A stretch of DNA of 64,000 bases from an uncultured Formosa sp. (lineage in GTDB: Bacteria; Bacteroidota; Bacteroidia; Flavobacteriales; Flavobacteriaceae). The notes beneath the pieces are model-generated. The model worked only from the letters and a program-made list of their open reading frames with translations, made no database searches and was not told the DNA's origin. Numbering within the stretch: position 1 is the stretch's first letter; every line of letters begins with the position of its first letter. Shown here in pieces: positions 50,252 through 59,487 of this stretch. Where the stretch lies: assembly GCF_947500765.1 (NCBI RefSeq), contig NZ_CANMTH010000007.1:62001-126000 (forward strand), given 5' to 3'. The position numbers were made by a program, and so were the translations under genes.

Positions 50252-51790
50252 CTATTTTCCTCCTAAGTATTTACAATTTTTTAGTTCTTGCATACTTTTA
50301 AAGGGAACAGGAGTTTTTTCGTATTTATACGTTTTATCTAGTTTAGATGTTAAGTTTTTATCGTCTACATTAATATTAACGTCATGCATTGTAAATTGGC
50401 AAGGATGTTCGTAACCTGCTGCATGTGTAATTTCAATAAACTCTTTGCTAAATGTTTTAAAGTATTGAGCTAATCGTTCAGATTTTAAAGTTGGATCTAT
50501 TCCTCTTTGTAACCATTTATTCTGAGTAGCAACACCGCTAGGACAGCGGTTGGTGTGGCATACTTGTGCTTGAATACAACCAATACTCATCATGGCTTCA
50601 CGAGCAACATTTATGCAATCGGCACCCATAGCAAAGGCCATAGCTGCTTTGGCAGGAAAACCTAATCTACCACTTGCTACAAATACAATACGGTCTGTTA
50701 ATTTGCGTTTCAAGAATACTTTGTATAAATCGCTAAATCCATAAACCCAAGGAAGCGAAACGTGATCTGCAAAACTAGGAGGCGCGGCTCCAGTTCCTCC
50801 TTCACCACCATCTACAGTAATAAAATCTGGGCCTTTACCGGTAGCAACCATTATATCGGCAAGTTCTTCCCATTGCTCTAATTTTCCTATGGCTGCTTTA
50901 ACACCAACGGGTAATCCTGTAATGTCTGCGATTTTTTCAACAAATTCTATAAGTCCAGGAATATCTTTAAAAGCAGAATGATTTGGAGGAGATATAACAT
51001 CTCTACCTATTGGAACGTGTCTAATATTAGAAATCTCTTTGGTGATTTTTGCAGCAGGTAAAACACCTCCTTTGCCAGGTTTAGCACCTTGCGAAAGTTT
51101 AATTTCTATGGCTTTAATAAACGGATTTGCTTCAACTAAAGCGACTAATTTTTCTAAAGAAAAATTTCCGTCATCATCACGAATTCCAAAATATCCTGTT
51201 CCAATCTGGAACACTACATCTCCGCCGTTACTATGGTATGGAGATAAACCACCTTCTCCTGTGTTGTGGTAGGCACCTGCAATTTTAACTCCTTTATTTA
51301 AAGATTCCATAGCTCTGGCCGATAAAGAACCAAAACTCATTGCAGATACATTTATAACAGAAGCAGGTCTAAATGGTTTTCTCCTATTATTATGAGCGCC
51401 CATAATTTTAGCGCATGGTAAAAATGTTTTGTCAATAATATTAGGATGATTGCCTTCGGGTTTAAAAGGTAGCATTGCATTATTAATAAACATATGCTGA
51501 ATGTCATAAATATTGCGATCTGTACCGAAACCTTCGTAATTATTTTCTTTCTTGGCAGAAGCATAAATCCAACCACGTTCTATACGGTTAAATGGTAATT
51601 CTTCACGATTATTAGCTACAAAATATTGACGCATTTCTGGACCGATACTTTCTAATAAGTATCGTAAATGCCCTACGATAGGAAAGTTATGACTTATTGT
51701 ATGTGATTTCTGAATAAAAATGTCTCGAATTGCGATAATAAAAAGGATAAGAAGAAGCCAGATCCACCAACTTACGTCGCTTAAAGTCAT
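50252..51790 (-). CDS. FMN-binding glutamate-synthase-family protein
   Basis: A 512-residue protein with an N-terminal membrane helix (about 8-22) and the FMN-binding TIM-barrel domain of glutamate synthase. Motifs are SFGSLSARAMESLNKG, EGGLSPYH, KLSQGAKPGKGG, TVDGGEGGTGAAP and the cluster region CIQAQVCHTNRCPSGVATQ. The amidotransferase and C-terminal structural domains of full GltB are absent. It is therefore not a complete glutamate synthase; the actual reaction of these stand-alone proteins is unknown. Confidence 0.85.
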   Translation of the reverse strand: MTLSDVSWWIWLLLILFIIAIRDIFIQKSHTISHNFPIVGHLRYLLESIGPEMRQYFVANNREELPFNRIERGWIYASAKKENNYEGFGTDRNIYDIQHMFINNAMLPFKPEGNHPNIIDKTFLPCAKIMGAHNNRRKPFRPASVINVSAMSFGSLSARAMESLNKGVKIAGAYHNTGEGGLSPYHSNGGDVVFQIGTGYFGIRDDDGNFSLEKLVALVEANPFIKAIEIKLSQGAKPGKGGVLPAAKITKEISNIRHVPIGRDVISPPNHSAFKDIPGLIEFVEKIADITGLPVGVKAAIGKLEQWEELADIMVATGKGPDFITVDGGEGGTGAAPPSFADHVSLPWVYGFSDLYKVFLKRKLTDRIVFVASGRLGFPAKAAMAFAMGADCINVAREAMMSIGCIQAQVCHTNRCPSGVATQNKWLQRGIDPTLKSERLAQYFKTFSKEFIEITHAAGYEHPCQFTMHDVNINVDDKNLTSKLDKTYKYEKTPVPFKSMQELKNCKYLGGK

Positions 51791-51913
51791 AATTCACTAT
51801 TTTTTAAATGTTAATGAGGTAAATATATTATAAATAAAGCAAAAACATAACGGAAGATTTCCTTAACATTATATCGTTCTAATAAATTTAATCATTTAAA
51901 TCCAGCACTATCA

Positions 51914-53494
51914 ATGTCAAAAATCATTAAGAAAAGTATAATTGTCCTATTGTTAGTTGTTTGTGTGTTAGGTTTTGTAGTGTTGTTTTTTGCGAATGCT
52001 ATTGTAGAACGTAAGCTTAAATCATCTTTAGAAAATTTGCCAGAAACGGTACTTTTTAATTATTCAGAGTTACATGTAAATGTATTTCAGGGAGAGCTTT
52101 ATGTAGAAAATCCAGAATTAGAACTCATGGGAAATGATGATAGCGTTGCAAATTTAAAAGTAAAGCTTGAAGAATTTAAATTGGAGCAGGTGAGTTATTG
52201 GCGATATATTTTTAATGGTTCTATACATTTAGATCGGGTTTTGTTTCAAGATGCAGAGATTTTGTACATTAAAGAAAATCGAAAAAAAGAGTCGGTTTCT
52301 GAAAAAATGGATAAGACATCAGGATCTAAATCCTTAAAAGGGTTTAATAAGACTGTAAAAATTGATAATGTAGATTTTAGTCATGCTACATTAACTGTGT
52401 TTAAAGCGGCATCGGATTCTGTGTTTTTAAAATCAGAAAATATCAATATTTCATTTAATGATATCCGTATTGATGAGACATCTTCTAAAAAAAATATCCC
52501 TTTTAACTATTCTAATTATCGTGTATTAACCGATTCTTTAAAATTTAATGTAGGCCGTTTTGAAACCTTAAGTTTACAAGAATTAGAGTTAACAAAAGAA
52601 AAATGGATTGTTCGAAATTTTAAATTTAAGACAAAGTATACTAAGGCAGCCTTTTCTAAAAGGTTAAAAAAAGAGCGCGATTATTTTAATGTAGAGGTAG
52701 ACTCTTTTTATATTAAATCACCTAAGTTTGGTTATTTAGATAATCGTTTTTACTTTAAAGCAGATACGATACTAATTGAACAACCAGATGTTGAGATTTA
52801 TAGAAATAAATTGGTGCCAGATGATTATACTATAAAACCATTATATAGTAAAATGTTACGTGATTTAAAGTTCGATTTAACTTTGCCAATTGTAATTTTA
52901 AGTCATGGTAATATTGTGTACGAGGAAAAGGTTAAGACTGGAGTTAGAGCAGGAAGTATATTATTTAAGGATTTTAATGCCTCTATAAAAAACATTAGTA
53001 ATACATATGTGTTTCCAATTAAAACCGAATTAGACATAGATACCAAGTTTTTTGGAACAGCGCCTTTACATGCAAATTGGATGTTTGATGTAAATAATAA
53101 GAATGATGATTTTACTTTTAAAGCCCAAATTGGTCGCTTACCAGTTTCAAGACTAAATAGGTTTACAGAGCATAATTTAAATATAAAATTAGAGGGACAG
53201 TTTGATGAGATTTATGCTAGAATAGATGGAAATGTAGATCGTTCGTCTGTCAATTTTAATGTGAAGTATGAAGATGTAAAGGTTCATGTTTTAAATAAAA
53301 AGAAGAAGAAAAATAAATTTTTGTCTTCAATAGCAAATATTTTTATAAGAAATGATTCTAATAAAAATAAAGATAGATTTATAGAGAAAAAAGGTCAGGT
53401 TACTCGTGACAAAACTAAATCTGTATTCAACTTTTTTTGGTTAAATATGCAAGAAGGCTTAAAACTTGTGTTTATTGGAGACGGTATTATTTAA
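51914..53494 (+). CDS. AsmA-like / DUF748-type envelope protein
   Basis: A 526-residue protein with one N-terminal membrane anchor (about 7-29) and a long periplasmic part of alternating short beta-strands, such as HLDRVLFQDAEILYIKENRK and KIDNVDFSHATLTV. The pattern (a VDF/ILF-type strand every 20-30 residues) is that of AsmA-like proteins that form lipid-carrying grooves between the membranes. The family assignment is by pattern only; a lipid-transport or outer-membrane-assembly role is inferred. Confidence 0.6.
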   Translation: MSKIIKKSIIVLLLVVCVLGFVVLFFANAIVERKLKSSLENLPETVLFNYSELHVNVFQGELYVENPELELMGNDDSVANLKVKLEEFKLEQVSYWRYIFNGSIHLDRVLFQDAEILYIKENRKKESVSEKMDKTSGSKSLKGFNKTVKIDNVDFSHATLTVFKAASDSVFLKSENINISFNDIRIDETSSKKNIPFNYSNYRVLTDSLKFNVGRFETLSLQELELTKEKWIVRNFKFKTKYTKAAFSKRLKKERDYFNVEVDSFYIKSPKFGYLDNRFYFKADTILIEQPDVEIYRNKLVPDDYTIKPLYSKMLRDLKFDLTLPIVILSHGNIVYEEKVKTGVRAGSILFKDFNASIKNISNTYVFPIKTELDIDTKFFGTAPLHANWMFDVNNKNDDFTFKAQIGRLPVSRLNRFTEHNLNIKLEGQFDEIYARIDGNVDRSSVNFNVKYEDVKVHVLNKKKKKNKFLSSIANIFIRNDSNKNKDRFIEKKGQVTRDKTKSVFNFFWLNMQEGLKLVFIGDGII

Positions 53495-53607
53495 AGGAAT
53501 TTAGATGATTTTAATTCGTAAATCCAACCAATGTTTATAATTATTTATAAATCTATTTACTTTAACGGGTAACAAAGGTTAATTTTACAACCTAAATTGT
53601 ATGAACA

Positions 53608-55956
53608 TTGGAGAAGTATTTAAGTCAGTTAAATGAAGCACAGTTAGCACCAACCATTCAAAAAGATGGCCCTATGATAGTTATCGCGGGTGCCGGCTCT
53701 GGTAAAACACGTGTGCTTACCTATAGAATTGCCTATTTAATGCATCAGGGAATAGACCCTTTTAATATTTTATCGTTAACCTTTACCAACAAAGCCGCTC
53801 GCGAAATGAAAGAGCGTATTGCATCTATTGTTGGGCAAAGTGAGGCTAAAAATTTGTGGATGGGAACATTTCACTCGGTATTTGCTAAAATTCTTAGAAT
53901 TGAATCAGATCGTTTGGGCTATCCGGCGAATTTTACTATTTACGACGCACAAGATTCTCAACGTTTAATTTCATCTATTATAAAGGAGATGGGATTAGAT
54001 AAAGAATTGTATAAGTACAAATCGGTATTTTCTAGAATTTCTTCATACAAAAACAGCTTAATTACCGTTCGTGCATATTTTCAGAATCCAGAATTAATTG
54101 AAGCAGATACCATGGCTAGGCGTCCGCGTTTAGGAGATATTTATAAAGAATATGTAGAGCGTTGTTTTAAATCTGGTGCCATGGATTTCGATGATTTATT
54201 ATTGAAAACTAATGAACTTCTAACACGTTTTCCAGAGGTATTAGCCAAATATCAAGATCGATTTAGATATATATTGGTCGATGAGTATCAAGATACAAAT
54301 CATTCACAATATTTAATAGTAAGAGCACTGTCCGATCGCTTTCAAAATATTTGTGTGGTAGGAGACGATGCACAAAGTATTTATGCCTTCCGTGGTGCGA
54401 ATATTAATAACATTCTGAATTTCCAGAAGGATTATGACGATGTAAAATTATTCCGATTAGAGCAAAATTACAGATCAACCAAAACTATTGTAAATGCTGC
54501 AAACTCAATAATAGATAAAAACGAAACCAAATTAGATAAGGTCGTTTGGACGGCCAATGATGAAGGAAATAAGATTAAAGTAAATCGATCTATGACCGAT
54601 GGTGAAGAAGGACGATATGTGGCAAGTACCATTTTTGAAACAAAAATGAACGAACAACTTAAGCATTCCGATTTTGCTATTTTATATCGTACTAATGCGC
54701 AGTCTCGTTCTATGGAAGATGCGTTACGTAAACGTGATATTCCGTACAGAATTTATGGAGGGCTGTCTTTTTATCAGCGTAAAGAAATAAAAGATATACT
54801 ATCATATTTACGAATTATTATTAATCCTTCAGATGAAGAAGCGCTAAAACGTGTCATTAATTTTCCGCCACGAGGAATTGGTCAAACAACTATAGATAAG
54901 TTGCTTATTGCAGCTAATGGCTATAAGCGATCTATTTTTGAAGTGATGAAACACATCGATAAAACCGAAGTGAAAATCAATTCAGGAACGAAGAATAAAT
55001 TGATGGATTTTGTAACCATGGTTGAAAGTTTTCAGGTTATGAATCAGAATGTAAACGCTTTCGAACTTGCAGATCACGTTGCAAAAACCACAGGATTAAT
55101 AAAAGAATTTAATAAAGATACTACACCGGAAGGTGTTGCTAAAGTTGAAAATATTGAAGAACTTTTAAATGGTATAAAAGATTTCGTTGAAGAGCAAAAA
55201 GAGTTGGCAGATACCACAGGATCTTTAACCGAATTTTTAGAAGATGTTGCCCTAGCAACCGATTTAGACAATGATACCGGTGAAGACGACCGTGTGGCAT
55301 TAATGACGATTCACTTGGCAAAAGGTCTGGAATTTCCATATGTGTTTATTGTAGGACTTGAAGAAGATTTATTCCCAAGTGCTATGAGTATGAATACACG
55401 AAGCGAACTGGAAGAAGAGCGTCGTTTGTTTTACGTTGCTTTAACACGTGCAGAAAAGCAAGCCTATTTAACGTATGCATTGTCTAGATACCGTTGGGGA
55501 AAATTAGTAGATTCTGATCCTAGTAGATTTATTCAAGAAATAGACGAGCAATACTTAGATATATTAACACCTATTGAAGAACGTAGAATAAATCCAATGT
55601 TAGATGCAAATATCTTTGGAGATGATGTGCCTAATAGAAATATTCGTTTTAAGCCGGCGAAACAATTACCAGTTCAGAAAAAAGGGGTTACAAAATTAAA
55701 AGGACCAGAAAAAGTCCAGATTAGTACACCTAAAAATTTAAAACCAGTCAGTAAAACAAGTGGTGCAGCAGAGAGCGGTAATTTATTCGATAATAAATTA
55801 GCAGCTGGAAATATTGTAAAACATTTACGTTTTGGTAAAGGTGAAGTTTTAAAAATTGAAGGTGTAGGTGCAGATACAAAAGCAGAAATAAAATTCGAAA
55901 ATGGTGGTAATAAAAAACTGTTATTGCGTTTTGCTAAATTGGAGGTAATAGGGTAG
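53608..55956 (+). CDS. UvrD/PcrA-type ATP-dependent DNA helicase, TTG start
   Basis: A 782-residue SF1A helicase for repair and replication. Walker A AGAGSGKT (27-34), the DEYQDT motif II, GDDAQSIYAFRGA, QNYRST and TIHLAKGLEFPYVF are all present, and the C-terminal tail (KHLRFGKGEVLKIEG) is the RNA-polymerase-binding Tudor-like part of PcrA/UvrD. The start is TTG at 53608 (translated M-EKYLSQLNEAQ). A TGA lies at 53602-53604 in frame, and the first in-frame ATG would remove the Q motif LNEAQ. An out-of-frame ATG at 53601 overlaps. Confidence 0.93.
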   Translation: MEKYLSQLNEAQLAPTIQKDGPMIVIAGAGSGKTRVLTYRIAYLMHQGIDPFNILSLTFTNKAAREMKERIASIVGQSEAKNLWMGTFHSVFAKILRIESDRLGYPANFTIYDAQDSQRLISSIIKEMGLDKELYKYKSVFSRISSYKNSLITVRAYFQNPELIEADTMARRPRLGDIYKEYVERCFKSGAMDFDDLLLKTNELLTRFPEVLAKYQDRFRYILVDEYQDTNHSQYLIVRALSDRFQNICVVGDDAQSIYAFRGANINNILNFQKDYDDVKLFRLEQNYRSTKTIVNAANSIIDKNETKLDKVVWTANDEGNKIKVNRSMTDGEEGRYVASTIFETKMNEQLKHSDFAILYRTNAQSRSMEDALRKRDIPYRIYGGLSFYQRKEIKDILSYLRIIINPSDEEALKRVINFPPRGIGQTTIDKLLIAANGYKRSIFEVMKHIDKTEVKINSGTKNKLMDFVTMVESFQVMNQNVNAFELADHVAKTTGLIKEFNKDTTPEGVAKVENIEELLNGIKDFVEEQKELADTTGSLTEFLEDVALATDLDNDTGEDDRVALMTIHLAKGLEFPYVFIVGLEEDLFPSAMSMNTRSELEEERRLFYVALTRAEKQAYLTYALSRYRWGKLVDSDPSRFIQEIDEQYLDILTPIEERRINPMLDANIFGDDVPNRNIRFKPAKQLPVQKKGVTKLKGPEKVQISTPKNLKPVSKTSGAAESGNLFDNKLAAGNIVKHLRFGKGEVLKIEGVGADTKAEIKFENGGNKKLLLRFAKLEVIG

Positions 55957-55986
55957 TACTATAATTCTAATATTTAAAAGATAAAA

Positions 55987-56023
55987 AAGAGTGCCTCTAA
56001 ATTAAGTTTTAGGGGCGCTTTTG
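55987..56023. terminator. Terminator between uvrD and the esterase gene
   Basis: An imperfect stem around AGTGCCTCTAAA and TTTAGGGGCGCT (two G-T pairs) with flanking A and T runs, between convergent genes. Confidence 0.7.
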
Positions 56024-56106
56024 TTTATGATTATAGATCGATCAGTTTATAAGGTGATTAAATAATTCGCCTGATGAGGTGTTGTGGTAAAAGAAGAAAA
56101 GTCTAT

Positions 56107-56970
56107 TTACTCTAAATTAGCTCCAATAAAAACTTTTAATTTAGACCAGGTGTCCAATAACTCTAATCCATCCCAACCATGACCAGCTTCTGGGTATAAG
56201 GTGTATTCGTGCATAACCCCCAAATCTTGTAGCTTACTTTGTAATTGAGCACCTTGAGTAGAAGGAACTAAATCATCTTTTCCGCCATAAAATAAAATGG
56301 TAGGAGGTGCATTTTCTGTAACTTGATGGTATGGACTTACTTTTTCTAAAAAATCAGTGTTTAAATCTAATCCGTATACTTGGGTCAGTAATAGCAACGC
56401 TTCAGAATTTACGTTTTCCAAATACTCAGGATCTGTAAAATTTGTTGGACCTACAATACTACATACCATTTTAGCTTGTTGGTCGTCGTTAAAAGTATAA
56501 CTCCATAACATAGCCAAATGTGCGCCAGCGCTTGTGCCTATAAACCCAAAATCGCTAGAGATTTGATAATCACTAAGATTGGTGTTAAATTGATTTACTA
56601 CAGCTGTAATGTCGTTTATTTGCATTGGGTATACTTCACTAGAGGTATCTGCCAAGCGATAATTCATATTTAAGATGGCAAGGTTTGGTAAATCTTTTTG
56701 AATTAATTTAACAAAATCATCCATATCCGCTTTGTCGCCAGAAGTCCAACCACCTCCATGAACTAGAATTAAAGTTTTAGTATCAATGTCCCGATCTGCA
56801 GGTAAATAGATATCGTAAGTCTGCGATTCGTGATTGCCATAAGGAATATCTGTTTCTACTCTAGCCTCTAAATCTACAAAATCATTGGCATCAGAATTGG
56901 AGTCCGAGGTACATGAATAACTCGTAACTGCAATTAATAGCAGGATGATTAAGGATTTAATAGGTTTCAT
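56107..56970 (-). CDS. Alpha/beta-hydrolase lipoprotein (BD-FAE/carboxylesterase-like)
   Basis: A 287-residue lipoprotein (Cys20). Oxyanion motif HGGGW (71-75), nucleophile Ser147 in GTSAG, probable Asp in GGKDDLVP (229-236) and catalytic His264 in GHGW. The HGGGW and GxSxG arrangement fits the hormone-sensitive-lipase/BD-FAE esterases, which often deacetylate or cleave feruloyl groups from polysaccharides. The substrate is not certain, and there is no carbohydrate-degradation cluster nearby. Confidence 0.85.
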   Translation of the reverse strand: MKPIKSLIILLLIAVTSYSCTSDSNSDANDFVDLEARVETDIPYGNHESQTYDIYLPADRDIDTKTLILVHGGGWTSGDKADMDDFVKLIQKDLPNLAILNMNYRLADTSSEVYPMQINDITAVVNQFNTNLSDYQISSDFGFIGTSAGAHLAMLWSYTFNDDQQAKMVCSIVGPTNFTDPEYLENVNSEALLLLTQVYGLDLNTDFLEKVSPYHQVTENAPPTILFYGGKDDLVPSTQGAQLQSKLQDLGVMHEYTLYPEAGHGWDGLELLDTWSKLKVFIGANLE

Positions 56971-57017
56971 TATAAAATATTAATTACTTTGTAAAACGAT
57001 TTTACAATATAGTTATT

Positions 57018-57638
57018 ATGGCTGAGTTTATAAAAATTTACGAAGAAAATCCGAACCCTAAGGAGATAAAAAAAGTTGTTGAGGTTTTAAAACGTGGTGG
57101 ATTAATTATTTATCCAACCGATACCGTTTATGGTTTGGGCTGTGATATCACTAATAGTAAGGCTTTAGAGCGTATAGCAAGAATTAAAGGTGTGAAGTTA
57201 GAAAAAGCTAATTTTTCATTTATCTGCTACGATTTAAGTAATTTAAGTGATTATGTAAAGCAAATAGATACCTCTACTTTTAAAATATTGAAACGTGCAT
57301 TACCAGGGCCATACACTTTTATTCTTCCAGGAGCTAAGACATTGCCTTCAGCATTTAAGAAAAAGAAAACTGTTGGTATTCGTGTTCCTAATAATAAAAT
57401 TGCTTTGGAAATAGTAAAAGCATTGGGTAATCCAATTGTATCGACTTCTATTCGTGATGAAGATGAGGTTTTAGAATATACCACAGATCCTGAATTAATA
57501 CATGAAAAATGGGATAATCTAGTCGATTTAGTTATCGATGGAGGCTATGGAGATAATCAGGCTTCTACAGTTATCGATTTTTCAGAAGCAGAACCCGTAA
57601 TTATCAGAGAAGGAAAAGGTAATTTAGAGATTTTTTAA
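57018..57638 (+). CDS. L-threonylcarbamoyladenylate synthase (YrdC/Sua5 family)
   Basis: Makes threonylcarbamoyl-AMP from threonine, bicarbonate and ATP, the first step of the t6A37 tRNA modification. The 206-residue protein has the YrdC fold with GGLIIYPTDTVYGLGCD, RIARIKGVKLEKANFSFIC, the FILPGAKTLPS block and GIRVPNN. It is a TsaC-length protein without the Sua5 C-terminal domain. The tsaB, tsaD and tsaE genes are not in the window. Confidence 0.92.
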   Translation: MAEFIKIYEENPNPKEIKKVVEVLKRGGLIIYPTDTVYGLGCDITNSKALERIARIKGVKLEKANFSFICYDLSNLSDYVKQIDTSTFKILKRALPGPYTFILPGAKTLPSAFKKKKTVGIRVPNNKIALEIVKALGNPIVSTSIRDEDEVLEYTTDPELIHEKWDNLVDLVIDGGYGDNQASTVIDFSEAEPVIIREGKGNLEIF

Positions 57639-57683
57639 TCGATTTTTAATCTGCAATTAGTAATTTAGCAACAAACATTTTTT

Positions 57684-58541
57684 ATGATTAGTAAGATTCA
57701 ATTTGATAAGGAAATAGAAGGTATTATAAGTAATGCTGTGCGCGAAGATGTAGGTGATGGAGATCATAGTTCTTTAGCGTGTATTCCAAAATCAGCCCAA
57801 GGAAAAGCTAAATTATTAGTTAAAGAAGATGGTATTATAGCTGGTGTAGAATTTGCTAAAACGGTATTTGAATATATCGATAAAGATCTTGAAATAGATA
57901 CGTTAATAGAGGATGGAACAGCAGTAAAGTATGGAGATATTGTATTTTATGTAGAAGGCGCTTCACAATCTATTTTAAAAGCAGAACGCTTGGTTTTAAA
58001 CGCAATGCAACGTATGAGTGCGATTGCTACTAAAACAAAATCGTATGTAGATTTGTTAGAGGGTACAGGTACTAAAATTTTAGATACAAGAAAAACAACA
58101 CCTGGAATTCGAGCGTTAGAAAAATGGGCCGTTAAAATTGGAGGCGGAGAAAATCATAGATTTGCGTTGTACGATATGATTATGCTTAAAGATAATCATA
58201 TTGATTTTGCTGGAGGAATTACACCTGCGATTACTAAAACTCAAGCCTATTTAAAAGCAAACAATAAAGATTTAAAAATTATTGTTGAAGCTAGAAATCT
58301 TAAAGAAATAGAAGAAATTCTTCAAAACGACGGTGTGTATCGTATTTTAATAGATAATTTTAATTACGAGGATACAAAAACGGCTGTAAAAATGATTGGA
58401 GATACTTGCCAGACAGAATCTTCTGGAGGAATTAACGAGAATACACTTCGTAAGTATGCAGAATGTGGCGTGAATTGTATTTCTTCTGGAGCCTTAACAC
58501 ATTCTGTCTATAATATGGATTTAAGTCTGAAAGCGGTCTAA
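57684..58541 (+). CDS. nadC: Nicotinate-nucleotide pyrophosphorylase (carboxylating)
   Basis: Forms nicotinate mononucleotide from quinolinate and PRPP in NAD synthesis. The 285-residue protein has EDVGDGDHSS, ERLVLNAMQRMSAIATKT, the RKTTPGIRALEKWAV block and GGGENHRFALYDMIMLKDNH, all matching NadC. nadA and nadB are not present here. The BrkB-type gene begins one base after the stop, so they are one operon. Confidence 0.94.
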   Translation: MISKIQFDKEIEGIISNAVREDVGDGDHSSLACIPKSAQGKAKLLVKEDGIIAGVEFAKTVFEYIDKDLEIDTLIEDGTAVKYGDIVFYVEGASQSILKAERLVLNAMQRMSAIATKTKSYVDLLEGTGTKILDTRKTTPGIRALEKWAVKIGGGENHRFALYDMIMLKDNHIDFAGGITPAITKTQAYLKANNKDLKIIVEARNLKEIEEILQNDGVYRILIDNFNYEDTKTAVKMIGDTCQTESSGGINENTLRKYAECGVNCISSGALTHSVYNMDLSLKAV

Positions 58542-58542
58542 A

Positions 58543-59484
58543 ATGACGAAACCTATAGAGGATAAGTTAGCTAAAATTCCCGTTCTAAACTTAGTTGCTA
58601 AGTTCTTTAAAACTATAAAACTGCCAGGTTTAGAGGGATTATCTATTTACGATTTACTAGAGTTATATACTATAGGACTTTTAAAAGGAGCATTAACCTC
58701 TAGAGCAAGTGCCATAGCGTTTAATTTCTTTATGGCTATTTTTCCGTTTTTATTATTTATTTTAATATTGATTCCACATATACCCATAGATGGATTTAAA
58801 ATAGAATTTTTAGACTTCTTAGAGTCTTTTTTACCTCCAACAACATCCGATTTTTTCTTTAAAAATATTTTTGAAAATATAGATCGTTCAGAACGTGGTG
58901 GGTTATTATCAACAGTATTTTTATTATCTATTTTTTTAATGGCAAATGGTGTTAGTGCTGTGTTTTCTGCATTCGAAAATTCATATCATTCAGAACTTTC
59001 AAGAAATGTGTTTAGACAATATTTATATGCCTTAGGGGTTGCTTTAATATTAGGTTTTTTAGTTGTTATTACTGTTGCTGGTTTTGGTTTTGTCGAAATA
59101 TATATTCTTGGAAGCTTATTCGATACTTTAGCATATCAGGGTGTAGAAGTAGGAGATAGTAGTATTATTTTAATAAATATTTCGAAATATGTATTTGGAA
59201 TAATCATGATATATTTATCTACAGCGACCTTGTATTATTTTGGAACCTTACAAGGTAAAGACAGTCGCTTTTTTTCTGTAGGTGCTTTATTAACTACACT
59301 ATTAATTGTGTGTGTGTCTTATTTCTTTGGAATATATATAGAGCAATTTTCTAAATACAATGAACTTTACGGTTCTATTGGTGCACTACTTATTTTAATG
59401 TTTTATTTGTGGTTAAATGCAAATATTATTTTGTTAGGTTTCGAATTAAATGTGTCTTTACGTCAATTACACAAAAGCTGCTAA
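58543..59484 (+). CDS. YihY/BrkB-family membrane protein
   Basis: A 313-residue protein with about six membrane helices and the signature ALTSRASAIAFNFFMAIFPFLLF. Family members were once mistaken for RNase BN; their real role is unknown, with transport or envelope-integrity roles suggested. It follows nadC with a one-base gap and precedes priA by three bases, so nadC, this gene and priA are probably one transcript. Confidence 0.9.
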   Translation: MTKPIEDKLAKIPVLNLVAKFFKTIKLPGLEGLSIYDLLELYTIGLLKGALTSRASAIAFNFFMAIFPFLLFILILIPHIPIDGFKIEFLDFLESFLPPTTSDFFFKNIFENIDRSERGGLLSTVFLLSIFLMANGVSAVFSAFENSYHSELSRNVFRQYLYALGVALILGFLVVITVAGFGFVEIYILGSLFDTLAYQGVEVGDSSIILINISKYVFGIIMIYLSTATLYYFGTLQGKDSRFFSVGALLTTLLIVCVSYFFGIYIEQFSKYNELYGSIGALLILMFYLWLNANIILLGFELNVSLRQLHKSC

Positions 59485-59487
59485 TTT

